Shown: in pieces, positions 1-5,631 of the stretch | Numbering within the stretch: position 1 is the stretch's first letter | Layout of the letters: each line of letters opens with the position of its first letter | NCBI GenBank assembly: GCA_021804525.1 | Contig: JAJZHJ010000110.1 | Coordinates: forward strand, 1-5,631 | Direction: 5' to 3' | Source: Bacteroidota bacterium | Lineage (GTDB): Bacteria; Bacteroidota; Bacteroidia; Bacteroidales; Paludibacteraceae | DNA: 5,631 nt | The notes under the pieces: model-generated | What the model was told of the DNA's origin: nothing | The model's input: the letters and a program-made list of their open reading frames with translations, nothing else | Database searches by the model: none | Translations under genes and position numbers: made by a program

Positions 1-2419
1 CCGTGCTTCCATGCCTGGCATGATGGATACCATTTTAAATCTTGGATTAAATGACGAAGCTGTTGAAACCTTAGCTGCAAAAAGTGGAAATCCGCGTTTT
101 GCATGGGATTCCTACCGCCGTTTTGTACAAATGTATGGAGATGTCGTATTGGGAATGAAACCAGAAAATAAAGAAGCTGAAGACCCCTTTGAAATTATCA
201 TTCATCAAGCAAAACAAACAAAAGGAGTAACCAGCGATACAGAACTTACCGCTGAAGATCTTAAAGAATTAGTAGTACAATTCAAAGCTGCTGTCAAACA
301 AAATACAGGCAAGGACTTTCCGACAACTGCGTGGGAACAGCTTTGGGGAGCAGTAATGGCTGTATTTGATAGCTGGATGAATGATCGCGCTATCTTGTAC
401 CGTAAACTTAATAAAATACCTGCCGATTGGGGTACAGCAGTCAATGTTCAAGCCATGGTATTTGGCAACATGAGCAATCAATCTGCAACGGGCGTTGCTT
501 TTACACGCGATGCAGCAACCGGTGAAGATATTTTTAATGGAGAATACCTGATTAATGCACAAGGAGAAGACGTAGTTGCAGGTATACGCACACCTCAACA
601 AATTACATTAGAAGGATCCCTCCGTTGGGCTGCCATGCAAAATGTTAGTGAGACTGATCGTAAAACCAAATATCCATCGCTAGAAGAGGCCATGCCTGAA
701 GCATATGCAGAATTGAATCACATTCAACAATTACTTGAAAATCACAATCTTGACATGCAAGACATTGAATTCACGATTCAAGAAGGTAAGGTGTGGTTAC
801 TGCAAACACGTAATGGAAAACGCACAGGAGCTGCAATGGTTCGCATTGCAAATGAGATGTTAAAGCAAAATATGCTTGACGAAAAAACAGCCTTGTTGCG
901 CATTGAACCTCAAAAATTAGATGAATTGCTTCACCCAATCTTTGATCCAAAAGCTATCAAAGCAGCAAAAGTGATTGCAAAAGGGTTACCGGCATCACCA
1001 GGTGCCGCAACAGGACAAATTGTATTTTTTGCTGACGATGCTGAAGCATGGGCAGAGAAAAGACATCGCGTTATCTTAGTTCGCATCGAAACATCACCCG
1101 AAGATTTACGTGGAATGCATGCTGCACAAGGAATTTTAACCGCACGCGGTGGTATGACTTCACATGCAGCCGTTGTAGCGCGTGGCATGGGAAAATGCTG
1201 TGTGTCAGGTGCTGGTGAAATAAATATTGATTATAAAACAAGAACCATTGAAATGCATGGATCAACTTACAAAGAAGGTGATTGGATTTCGCTTAATGGG
1301 TCTACCGGTGAAGTATATGAAGGACAAGTCAGCACTATGGATGCTGCCGTCAGTGGAGACTTTGCTGACATCATGGCTCTAGCTGATAAATATACGAAAA
1401 TGGACGTACGCACCAATGCTGATACTCCTAATGATGCTAAAGTTGCACGTGGCTTTGGAGCCAAAGGAATTGGACTTTGTCGCACAGAACACATGTTCTT
1501 CGAAGGTGAACGTATCAAAGCCATGCGCGAAATGATACTTTCCAAAACTGAAGTAGGGCGTCGCGCCGCTTTGAAGAAATTACTACCAATGCAACGTTCT
1601 GATTTTGAAGGTATATTTGAAGCCATGGATGGATTTGGCGTAACAATCCGCTTGCTTGATCCACCTCTTCACGAATTTGTACCTCATCAATTAGCCACAC
1701 AAAAGGAACTGGCTGACGACATGGGGCTAACGTTGGATGAAGTAGTAGCGACTTGCCATTCGCTTGAAGAATTCAACCCAATGTTGGGACACCGTGGCTG
1801 TCGATTAGGGAATACCTATCCCGAAATAACAGAAATGCAGGCAAGAGCTATTATCGAAGCTGCACTTAACATGCAAGAAAAAGGTATTCAGGTATATCCA
1901 GAAATTATGGTGCCACTTGTAGGTGTAGTTGAAGAATTAAAGTTGCAAGCCAAAATTATAAACAATACAGCTGAAACTGTTTTCAAAGAAAGAGGAACCC
2001 GTATTAAATATAAAATTGGAACTATGATTGAAGTTCCACGAGCTACAGTTACCGCAGGACGCATCGCTGAAGTTGCCGAATTTTTCTCATTTGGCACAAA
2101 CGATTTGACGCAGATGACGTATGGATACTCACGCGACGATGCAGGTAAATTTTTGAAAGCTTATCAAGACTTAGGCATTTTGAAAAATGATCCATTTGAA
2201 GTATTAGATCAAGAAGGAGTTGGGAGCTTAATGCGACTAGCTGTCACTACGGGACGTCAAGTAAAACCAGAATTAAAGGTCGGAATTTGCGGAGAACACG
2301 GGGGAGAACCGTCATCAGTAGAATTCTGCCACACCTTAGGTATGAATTATGTAAGTTGCTCACCTTATCGCGTGCCAATTGCTCGCTTGGCAGCAGCACA
2401 AGCAGCTGTAAAGGAATAA
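1..2419 (+). CDS. ppdK: Pyruvate phosphate dikinase, C-terminal ~805 residues (5' end outside window)
   Basis: Cytosolic enzyme that interconverts pyruvate + ATP + Pi and PEP + AMP + PPi. The open frame runs in from the left edge (Arg-Ala-Ser, then the family motif SMPGMMDT), so the ATG at 11 is internal and about 100 N-terminal residues are missing; the full protein would be about 906 aa, as in Bacteroides. Numbering from that ATG: rest of the ATP-grasp domain ~1-295 (GVAFTRDAATGE ~161-172, VWLLQTRNGKRTG ~261-273); swivelling phosphohistidine domain ~325-430 with GGMTSHAAVVARG and catalytic His385; PEP/pyruvate TIM barrel ~445-800 with Arg491 (GLCRTEH), Arg547 (IRLLDPP), Glu674 (MIEVPRA), Asn697-Asp698 (FGTNDLTQ) and catalytic Cys760 (GICGEHGGEPSS). 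These sit at an almost constant offset (~70-71) from the Clostridium symbiosum residues as I recall them, which indicates an intact active enzyme. The bacterial dikinase is distinguished from PEP synthase by the SMPGMMDT and GICGEHGG motifs. It stops just before a hairpin terminator. Confidence 0.98.
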   Translation, partial: RASMPGMMDTILNLGLNDEAVETLAAKSGNPRFAWDSYRRFVQMYGDVVLGMKPENKEAEDPFEIIIHQAKQTKGVTSDTELTAEDLKELVVQFKAAVKQNTGKDFPTTAWEQLWGAVMAVFDSWMNDRAILYRKLNKIPADWGTAVNVQAMVFGNMSNQSATGVAFTRDAATGEDIFNGEYLINAQGEDVVAGIRTPQQITLEGSLRWAAMQNVSETDRKTKYPSLEEAMPEAYAELNHIQQLLENHNLDMQDIEFTIQEGKVWLLQTRNGKRTGAAMVRIANEMLKQNMLDEKTALLRIEPQKLDELLHPIFDPKAIKAAKVIAKGLPASPGAATGQIVFFADDAEAWAEKRHRVILVRIETSPEDLRGMHAAQGILTARGGMTSHAAVVARGMGKCCVSGAGEINIDYKTRTIEMHGSTYKEGDWISLNGSTGEVYEGQVSTMDAAVSGDFADIMALADKYTKMDVRTNADTPNDAKVARGFGAKGIGLCRTEHMFFEGERIKAMREMILSKTEVGRRAALKKLLPMQRSDFEGIFEAMDGFGVTIRLLDPPLHEFVPHQLATQKELADDMGLTLDEVVATCHSLEEFNPMLGHRGCRLGNTYPEITEMQARAIIEAALNMQEKGIQVYPEIMVPLVGVVEELKLQAKIINNTAETVFKERGTRIKYKIGTMIEVPRATVTAGRIAEVAEFFSFGTNDLTQMTYGYSRDDAGKFLKAYQDLGILKNDPFEVLDQEGVGSLMRLAVTTGRQVKPELKVGICGEHGGEPSSVEFCHTLGMNYVSCSPYRVPIARLAAAQAAVKE

Positions 2420-2420
2420 T

Positions 2421-2463
2421 AAAAAAAGTACCGCTCCACAACACATGGGGCGGTACTTTTTTA
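2421..2463. terminator. Bidirectional Rho-independent terminator between ppdK and the DUF4924 gene
   Basis: A 16-bp stem pairs 2422-2437 with 2447-2462 with one G-T wobble (core AGTACCGCTCC / GGGGCGGTACT) and a 9-base loop. The left arm begins with seven A and the right arm ends with six T, so either strand gives a GC-rich hairpin followed by a U-tract. It begins two bases after the ppdK stop and ends 18 bases from the stop of the convergent minus-strand gene, so it probably serves both. Confidence 0.93.
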
Positions 2464-2480
2464 TAGATGTATATCATCAT

Positions 2481-3044
2481 TTATTCTTCCAATGACTCCA
2501 GTTCTAACTCATTTAGTTGATAAAATCGATATTTGTACGATAGCAAAGCCAGTAATTTAGAGATTTGTTCAAGAGCAACAGCTGTTTCTTGTGACACAAT
2601 TTTATTTTGCAATCGAAGCAACAAAACACCATAGAGAAAGACAAAGCAACCTTCTATTTCATCTTTTTTCTGAAGAGAAGTATCAACACTTTGCATAAAA
2701 TCAGTCATATATGGAAGCGATTTATACAATTGCGCATGATAATCAGGATGTTTCTTCGATTGAACTAAAGCATAATGTAAATCCACAAGATCAGCCATCG
2801 TATTGGACACAAATTGCAAATGTCCTGATTGTTGAATATTTTCAAGACGCATCATTTCGATGAGACTTGTATACCATTCAAGAAGCTGACGTTGCTCTTC
2901 TTCAGAGAGATATGAAGATCGGATGATTCCTGTTTGAATGGCGTCTATGTCAAACTGATAAGCACGAATAATATCCTCTATTTGCCACATATAAAGGATA
3001 TATTCTGCAATGTTTTCTTTCTTTTTTTGTTGTGCAATAAACAT
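2481..3044 (-). CDS. DUF4924 family protein, function unknown
   Basis: 187-residue protein of unknown function. The N-terminus (MFIAQQKKKENIAEYILYMW, then QIEDIIRAY) matches what I recall of the DUF4924 family, which is found in Bacteroidota and is normally about this length; the family name comes from memory, not a search. I see no signal peptide or convincing membrane segment. The residue pattern suggests an all-helical cytosolic protein: a helix at ~10-30 with conserved-looking Trp20 and the acidic/basic IEDIIRA stretch, a helix at ~48-70 (SEEEQRQLLEWY), a central helix ~80-97 (MADLVDLHYALV), and a final pair ~128-170 with a hydrophobic FVFLYGVLLLRL segment at 134-145 that looks buried rather than membrane-spanning. 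The C-terminus is acidic (ELELESLEE). It is the last gene of the gtrA-S4-DUF4924 cluster, 28 bases after the S4 gene, which hints at co-transcription. I do not assign a function. Confidence 0.85.
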   Translation of the reverse strand: MFIAQQKKKENIAEYILYMWQIEDIIRAYQFDIDAIQTGIIRSSYLSEEEQRQLLEWYTSLIEMMRLENIQQSGHLQFVSNTMADLVDLHYALVQSKKHPDYHAQLYKSLPYMTDFMQSVDTSLQKKDEIEGCFVFLYGVLLLRLQNKIVSQETAVALEQISKLLALLSYKYRFYQLNELELESLEE

Positions 3045-3072
3045 ACTTTCAAGGATAATTACAACCAGCCTA

Positions 3073-3507
3073 CTAAGTTAGATTTGACAAATCTTCTTCA
3101 TCTTCATCAAACCATAAAAAATCAGTATCACTTTGATCAGTGAATGAATCTAAATCACGCCTTTCTTTCTTTGTAGGCCTTCCCAACCCACGATTGCGAT
3201 CAACAAATCCGTTTACAAAGGCAACCTCAAGTAACGCCAACTGATCTGGTGAAGTTACATTCTCCATATAATCAGCAATTAATTTTGCATTCAAACGGTT
3301 TTGCGACAAAGCAATCACTTTGAAGGAAAAAGTAACAGGAGCACGACGAATCTGGATTATATCCCCAACTTTTATCATCCTTGATGGTTTCACAGAAATG
3401 CCATGAATCATTACTCTTCCTTTTTTACAATAATCAGCCGCCAACGATCTTGTTTTAAACAAACGCATCGTCCACAGCCATTTATCAATACGAATTTCAT
3501 CTGCCAT
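3073..3507 (-). CDS. S4-domain RNA-binding protein, Hsp15 (HslR)-like
   Basis: 144 residues. An S4 RNA-binding domain fills ~5-65: IRIDKWLWTMRLFKTRSLA at 5-23 is the signature helix, followed by the CKKGRVMIHG turn and VKPSRMIKVGDIIQIRR. Residues ~103-118 (DRNRGLGRPTKKERRD) match the basic tail of the Hsp15 family. E. coli Hsp15 (133 aa) binds stalled 50S subunits carrying peptidyl-tRNA and helps recycle them; a similar ribosome-associated role here is inference. Unlike the classic E. coli protein, as I recall it, this one ends in an acidic tail (~124-141, DQSDTDFLWFDEDEEDL). The ATG lies one base after the stop of the gtrA-like gene (TAA-A-ATG on the minus strand), so translation may be coupled. 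The DUF4924 gene follows after 28 bases. Other S4 families (RluA, tyrosyl-tRNA synthetase) are ruled out by size and by the lack of a catalytic domain. Confidence 0.92.
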   Translation of the reverse strand: MADEIRIDKWLWTMRLFKTRSLAADYCKKGRVMIHGISVKPSRMIKVGDIIQIRRAPVTFSFKVIALSQNRLNAKLIADYMENVTSPDQLALLEVAFVNGFVDRNRGLGRPTKKERRDLDSFTDQSDTDFLWFDEDEEDLSNLT

Positions 3508-3508
3508 T

Positions 3509-3880
3509 TTACCGGAAAGTAAAGATATAGTTCATGCCAAAATTCCACACCATAACCACAGCAGTAGCTGCTACCTTCGAGAGATAAAAATTAAGATGCC
3601 ATTTCTTGACCAATAAATAAATAGTAGCATTGTTGATCAACAATCCTATTAGCGCAATCGCCATAAATAACGTGTATTGTTCACCAATCTGCGGATTATG
3701 GTTTCGAAAAGCCCAGATTCTATTGAAAAAATAGTTGGAAGAAGCCGCAGTTAAAAATCCGGTTGAATTTGCTATATAAGGATTAAGGTGAAGCTTTTCT
3801 TTCAGCAAATAGGTTAATCCAAAATCGATGGCAGTTCCAGAGGCGCCCACAACACTAAACCGAATGAATTGTATTAACAT
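3509..3880 (-). CDS. GtrA-family small membrane protein
   Basis: 123 residues from the ATG at 3880. Four hydrophobic segments are visible at ~5-26, ~34-52, ~69-91 and ~98-120, the usual GtrA topology. Family features are the N-terminal FIRFSVVGASGTAIDFGLTY, the NYFFNRIWAFR motif at 49-59 after the second segment, and the ending WNFGMNYIFTFR. GtrA proteins act in the inner membrane and are thought to flip or help transfer polyprenyl-phosphate-linked sugars for modification of surface glycans; the substrate here is unknown and no glycosyltransferase is next to it. The frame stays open upstream to 4009, but that extension runs through a terminator and into the ferredoxin gene, and its residues do not resemble the family, so I chose 3880. 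First gene of the gtrA-S4-DUF4924 cluster; its stop is one base before the S4 gene. Confidence 0.92.
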   Translation of the reverse strand: MLIQFIRFSVVGASGTAIDFGLTYLLKEKLHLNPYIANSTGFLTAASSNYFFNRIWAFRNHNPQIGEQYTLFMAIALIGLLINNATIYLLVKKWHLNFYLSKVAATAVVMVWNFGMNYIFTFR

Positions 3881-3906
3881 GCAATATATTATAAGATGAG
3901 ACAAAC

Positions 3907-3936
3907 AAAAAAACCATCTCACCGGGAGATGGTTTT
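3907..3936 (-). terminator. Rho-independent terminator after the ferredoxin gene
   Basis: A perfect 11-bp stem (3910-3920 with 3926-3936, AAAACCATCTC / GAGATGGTTTT) has a 5-base loop. On the minus strand it is followed by a seven-T run (3913-3907) and then GTTTG. It starts 21 bases after the ferredoxin stop, and its U-tract ends only 26 bases before the gtrA-like start codon. Confidence 0.9.
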
Positions 3937-3957
3937 CAAGAGCTTGTGTTTGTAAAT

Positions 3958-4125
3958 TTATGCCGGATGAATTGCTTCTGAAGGACACACATCGGCGCAA
4001 GTGCCACAATCAGTGCACACATCAGGATCAATTACATAAATATCTCCTTCACTAATAGCACCTACCGGACATTCTGAAATACAAGTTCCACATGCAATAC
4101 AATCTTCTGTAATTACGTAAGCCAT
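3958..4125 (-). CDS. 2[4Fe-4S] ferredoxin, 55 residues
   Basis: Small soluble electron carrier. The translation begins MAYVITEDCIACGTCISECP and ends CPSEAIHPA. Two complete cluster-binding motifs CxxCxxCxxxCP are present, Cys9-12-15-19 and Cys37-40-43-47, each followed by Pro; as in other clostridial-type ferredoxins, the fourth Cys of each motif would complete the opposite cluster. The length and near-symmetric halves match Bacteroides ferredoxin very closely. In anaerobic Bacteroidales such proteins take electrons from pyruvate:ferredoxin (and other 2-oxoacid) oxidoreductases and pass them to hydrogenases, Rnf or nitroreductases; the partner here is inferred. It appears to be a single-gene transcript, with a good promoter match at 4162-4193 and a terminator at 3907-3936. 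No Shine-Dalgarno sequence is seen (AAAGAA just before the ATG), which is usual for the phylum. Confidence 0.97.
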   Translation of the reverse strand: MAYVITEDCIACGTCISECPVGAISEGDIYVIDPDVCTDCGTCADVCPSEAIHPA

Positions 4126-4161
4126 TTCTTTAGAGGATTAAATTAATATTCATAATCGAGA

Positions 4162-4193
4162 CAAAAGTAGGGAATAAATCGAGATAGTGCAAC
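4162..4193 (-). promoter_or_regulatory. Bacteroidota-type promoter of the ferredoxin gene
   Basis: On the minus strand TACTTTTG (4169-4162) matches the -7 consensus TAnnTTTG exactly. Twenty bases upstream lies GTTG (4193-4190), a fit to the -33 TTG/TTTG element at the usual spacing. Transcription would begin around 4155-4158, giving a 5' leader of about 30 bases. Confidence 0.72.
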
Positions 4194-4240
4194 TCTAACA
4201 CTCAATATTTTTGCAAAAAAATTAGAATAGACTGCATTAA

Positions 4241-5338
4241 TTACGCTGTAACGCCTTTGCAGAAAGGCGGTTTAACTACTTTTGCCGGAATCAGTTTTCC
4301 ACGAATTGCAATATAAATTTCACTTCCAATAGTTGCAAATGATGAAGTTACATATCCCATACCAATGCCGGATTTAAGCATGGGAGAGATAGTGCCTGAA
4401 GTCACTTTGCCAATCGAATTTCCAAATTCATCGGTAATTTCATAACCATGTCTTGGGATACCTTTTTCTAAGAATTGAAATCCAATCAATTTTTTTGAAA
4501 CACCCTCTTTTTTTTGTCTTTCCAACAAATCCCTATCAATAAAAGATTTTTCCGGTGCAAACTTCGTAATCCATCCCAATCCTGCTTCAATTGGAGAAGT
4601 GGTATCGTCGATGTCATTCCCGTAGAGAGCAAAACCCATTTCCAGACGAAGCGTATCGCGTGCCCCAAGCCCAATAGGTTGAATACCGGCTGGTTTTCCT
4701 TTTTCAAAAATAGCATTCCAAATTCTCATGCCATCTTCCGGATTGAAATAAAGTTCAAAACCACCAGCACCTGTGTAACCTGTATTTGACAGTATTACTT
4801 CAGGCACATTGGCAAAAGTACCCACTTGAAATCCATAATAAGAAATAGATGACAAATCCACCTCTGTAAGTTGTTGCAATACCTCCATCGCTTTAGGTCC
4901 TTGAACAGCCAATTGAGCCATACGATCCGAACTGTTTTCAAGTTCAGCTCCTTCGCTGTTATGAGACACGCACCAAGTCCAATCTTTATCAATATTAGCA
5001 GCATTTACCACCAAAAGATATTTTTCGGGTTGATAGTGATATACCAATAAATCATCAACAATGCCACCTTGCCCGTTTGGGAAACAAGTATATTGTGCTT
5101 TGCCAATTGGGAGAGATGCAACATCATTTGTCGTTAGTTTTTGCAGAAAGGGTAATGCATTCTTTCCTTTTACCCAAAACTCACCCATGTGAGACACATC
5201 AAAAACGCCAATTTTTGAACGGACAACCATATGTTCATCTATAATTCCGCTATATTCTATCGGCATATTGTATCCTGCAAATTCATGCATTTTGGCACCT
5301 AAAGCAATATGCAAATCTGTAAATGGAGTTGACTTCAT
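4241..5338 (-). CDS. gcvT: Aminomethyltransferase, glycine cleavage system T protein
   Basis: Takes the aminomethyl group from lipoyl-GcvH and transfers the carbon to tetrahydrofolate, giving 5,10-methylene-THF and ammonia; cytosolic. From the ATG at 5338 the protein has 365 residues, against 364 for E. coli GcvT. Motifs: [16 protein letters not shown] ~16-31, [13 protein letters not shown] 46-58, [18 protein letters not shown] 69-86, the Asp95-Asp96 pair in [11 protein letters not shown] that includes the catalytic aspartate (Asp101 in E. coli), [12 protein letters not shown] 186-197, and [20 protein letters not shown] 223-242 of the folate-binding fold; a C-terminal barrel domain follows (~280-365). 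The frame stays open for eight codons upstream to 5362, but [10 protein letters not shown] is the usual family start and the extension overlaps a candidate promoter. pepT lies 72 bases upstream on the same strand. gcvH and gcvP are not in the window, so the glycine-cleavage genes are scattered here. No clear terminator follows. Confidence 0.97.
   Translation of the reverse strand: MKSTPFTDLHIALGAKMHEFAGYNMPIEYSGIIDEHMVVRSKIGVFDVSHMGEFWVKGKNALPFLQKLTTNDVASLPIGKAQYTCFPNGQGGIVDDLLVYHYQPEKYLLVVNAANIDKDWTWCVSHNSEGAELENSSDRMAQLAVQGPKAMEVLQQLTEVDLSSISYYGFQVGTFANVPEVILSNTGYTGAGGFELYFNPEDGMRIWNAIFEKGKPAGIQPIGLGARDTLRLEMGFALYGNDIDDTTSPIEAGLGWITKFAPEKSFIDRDLLERQKKEGVSKKLIGFQFLEKGIPRHGYEITDEFGNSIGKVTSGTISPMLKSGIGMGYVTSSFATIGSEIYIAIRGKLIPAKVVKPPFCKGVTA
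4252..4269 (-). repeat. Short perfect inverted repeat in the last codons of gcvT
   Basis: CGCCTTT (4252-4258) and AAAGGCG (4263-4269) form a 7-bp stem with a 4-base loop, inside the codons for Pro-Phe-Cys-Lys-Gly near the gcvT C-terminus. No U-tract follows directly; the nearest T-run on the minus strand lies about 30 bases downstream. It is therefore not a standard terminator, though it could protect the 3' end of the mRNA. It may also be chance. Confidence 0.4.
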
Positions 5339-5358
5339 CTGAAAAAACAGTTTATTAA

Positions 5359-5390
5359 CCAATTTATTTTATATATACTATGACATCAAA
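5359..5390 (-). promoter_or_regulatory. Candidate promoter of gcvT
   Basis: In the 72-base AT-rich gap between pepT and gcvT, the minus strand reads TTTG (5390-5387), 20 bases, then TAAATTGG (5366-5359). The first is a perfect -33 element and the second a one-mismatch fit to TAnnTTTG. Transcription would start about 15 bases before the gcvT ATG. In such AT-rich DNA a chance match is possible, and read-through from pepT is an alternative. Confidence 0.38.
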
Positions 5391-5410
5391 ATACAACAAA
5401 AAACTACAAA

Positions 5411-5631
5411 TCAAGCGTTTGCTACTTTTTGGACAATTTTCAGTACCAATGCCGTAGCCTTTTCCATTGATTGAACAGGAATATATTCGAATCTACCATG
5501 AAAATTATGGCCACCTGTAAAAATATTTGGGCAAGGTAATCCTTTGAATGAGAGTTGTGCTCCATCTGTTCCACCTCGAATAGCTCTAATTTTGGGAGTT
5601 ATACCTACTTCCTTCATAGCTTCCTCCACAA
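5411..5631 (-). CDS. pepT: Peptidase T (tripeptide aminopeptidase), C-terminal 72 residues
   Basis: Zn-dependent M20B aminopeptidase that removes the N-terminal residue from tripeptides in the cytosol. Only the C-terminal end lies in the window; the frame is open to the right edge, so the rest (about 330 residues if of normal length) lies beyond 5631. The identifying stretch is [20 protein letters not shown] then [15 protein letters not shown], almost the same as E. coli/Salmonella PepT ([25 protein letters not shown]). The His in NFHG should be the C-terminal zinc ligand (His379 in Salmonella, from memory). The GTG at 5627-5629 is an internal Val codon, not a start. It ends in TGA 72 bases before gcvT on the same strand. 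Confidence 0.95.
   Translation of the reverse strand, partial: VEEAMKEVGITPKIRAIRGGTDGAQLSFKGLPCPNIFTGGHNFHGRFEYIPVQSMEKATALVLKIVQKVANA

Noticed and set aside
205..2097. Several open frames on the minus strand opposite ppdK
   Set aside because: They have no recognisable domains or start signals and lie wholly inside a strongly conserved gene; shadows of the coding pattern.
2934..3143. Plus-strand 69-codon frame across the DUF4924/S4 junction
   Set aside because: Low-complexity composition, antisense to two well-supported genes, no family resemblance.
3881..4009. 43-residue upstream extension of the gtrA-like reading frame
   Set aside because: It runs through the terminator hairpin and the ferredoxin gene in another frame, and does not look like a GtrA N-terminus; MLIQFIRFSVVG from 3880 does.
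4208..4219. Palindrome TTTTTGCAAAAA in the gcvT-ferredoxin gap
   Set aside because: No loop and almost all A/T, so it would not form a stable hairpin; short palindromes of this kind are expected by chance in AT-rich DNA.
4514..4789. Plus-strand 91-codon frame opposite gcvT
   Set aside because: Antisense to conserved gcvT codons, with no domain and no promoter seen.
5339..5362. Eight-codon upstream extension of gcvT
   Set aside because: GcvT proteins usually begin at the MKSTPFTD position, the length from there fits the family, and the extension covers promoter-like sequence.
5395..5440. Possible hairpin at the pepT stop (CAAAAA ... TTTTTG)
   Set aside because: The inner stem is broken by mismatches and the remaining pairs are A-T; too weak to call a terminator.
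1..5631. A new defence, mobile or biosynthetic system
   Set aside because: Nearly every base belongs to recognisable housekeeping genes or their short regulatory gaps; no repeats arrays, transposases, integrases or unfamiliar multi-gene cassettes are visible.

Overview
The window looks like ordinary chromosomal DNA from a member of the Bacteroidota, most likely the order Bacteroidales. Three things point there. The small 2[4Fe-4S] ferredoxin closely resembles the Bacteroides type. One gene belongs to a family (DUF4924) that I know only from this phylum. The upstream regions lack Shine-Dalgarno sequences but carry matches to the Bacteroidota promoter pattern (TTG/TTTG, about 20 bases, then TAnnTTTG). 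The DNA is moderately AT-rich, with no sign of mobile elements, CRISPR, tRNA or rRNA.

Layout. Bases 1-2419 (+) hold the last ~805 codons of ppdK, pyruvate phosphate dikinase. It ends at a strong hairpin (2421-2463) with an A-tract on one side and a T-tract on the other, so the hairpin can stop transcription arriving from both strands. Everything to the right is on the minus strand, read right to left: the 3' end of pepT (peptidase T, cut by the window edge), gcvT (glycine-cleavage T protein), a 55-residue ferredoxin at 3958-4125 with its own promoter and terminator, then a tight cluster of gtrA-like membrane protein, an S4-domain Hsp15-like RNA-binding protein, and the DUF4924 protein that converges on ppdK.

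How the genes relate. They are mostly housekeeping and do not form one pathway. PpdK interconverts pyruvate and PEP, and the ferredoxin probably carries electrons for enzymes such as pyruvate:ferredoxin oxidoreductase, so both touch the pyruvate node. GcvT feeds one-carbon units into folate, and PepT trims tripeptides. The gtrA/S4/DUF4924 cluster is the least understood part: a flippase-like membrane protein, a probable ribosome-rescue or 50S-binding protein and a protein of unknown function, with almost no room for a separate promoter in front. I found no convincing new multi-gene system. The most worthwhile leads are the uncharacterised DUF4924 protein and the way its cluster is expressed. 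No stretch longer than about 120 bases lacks a gene.
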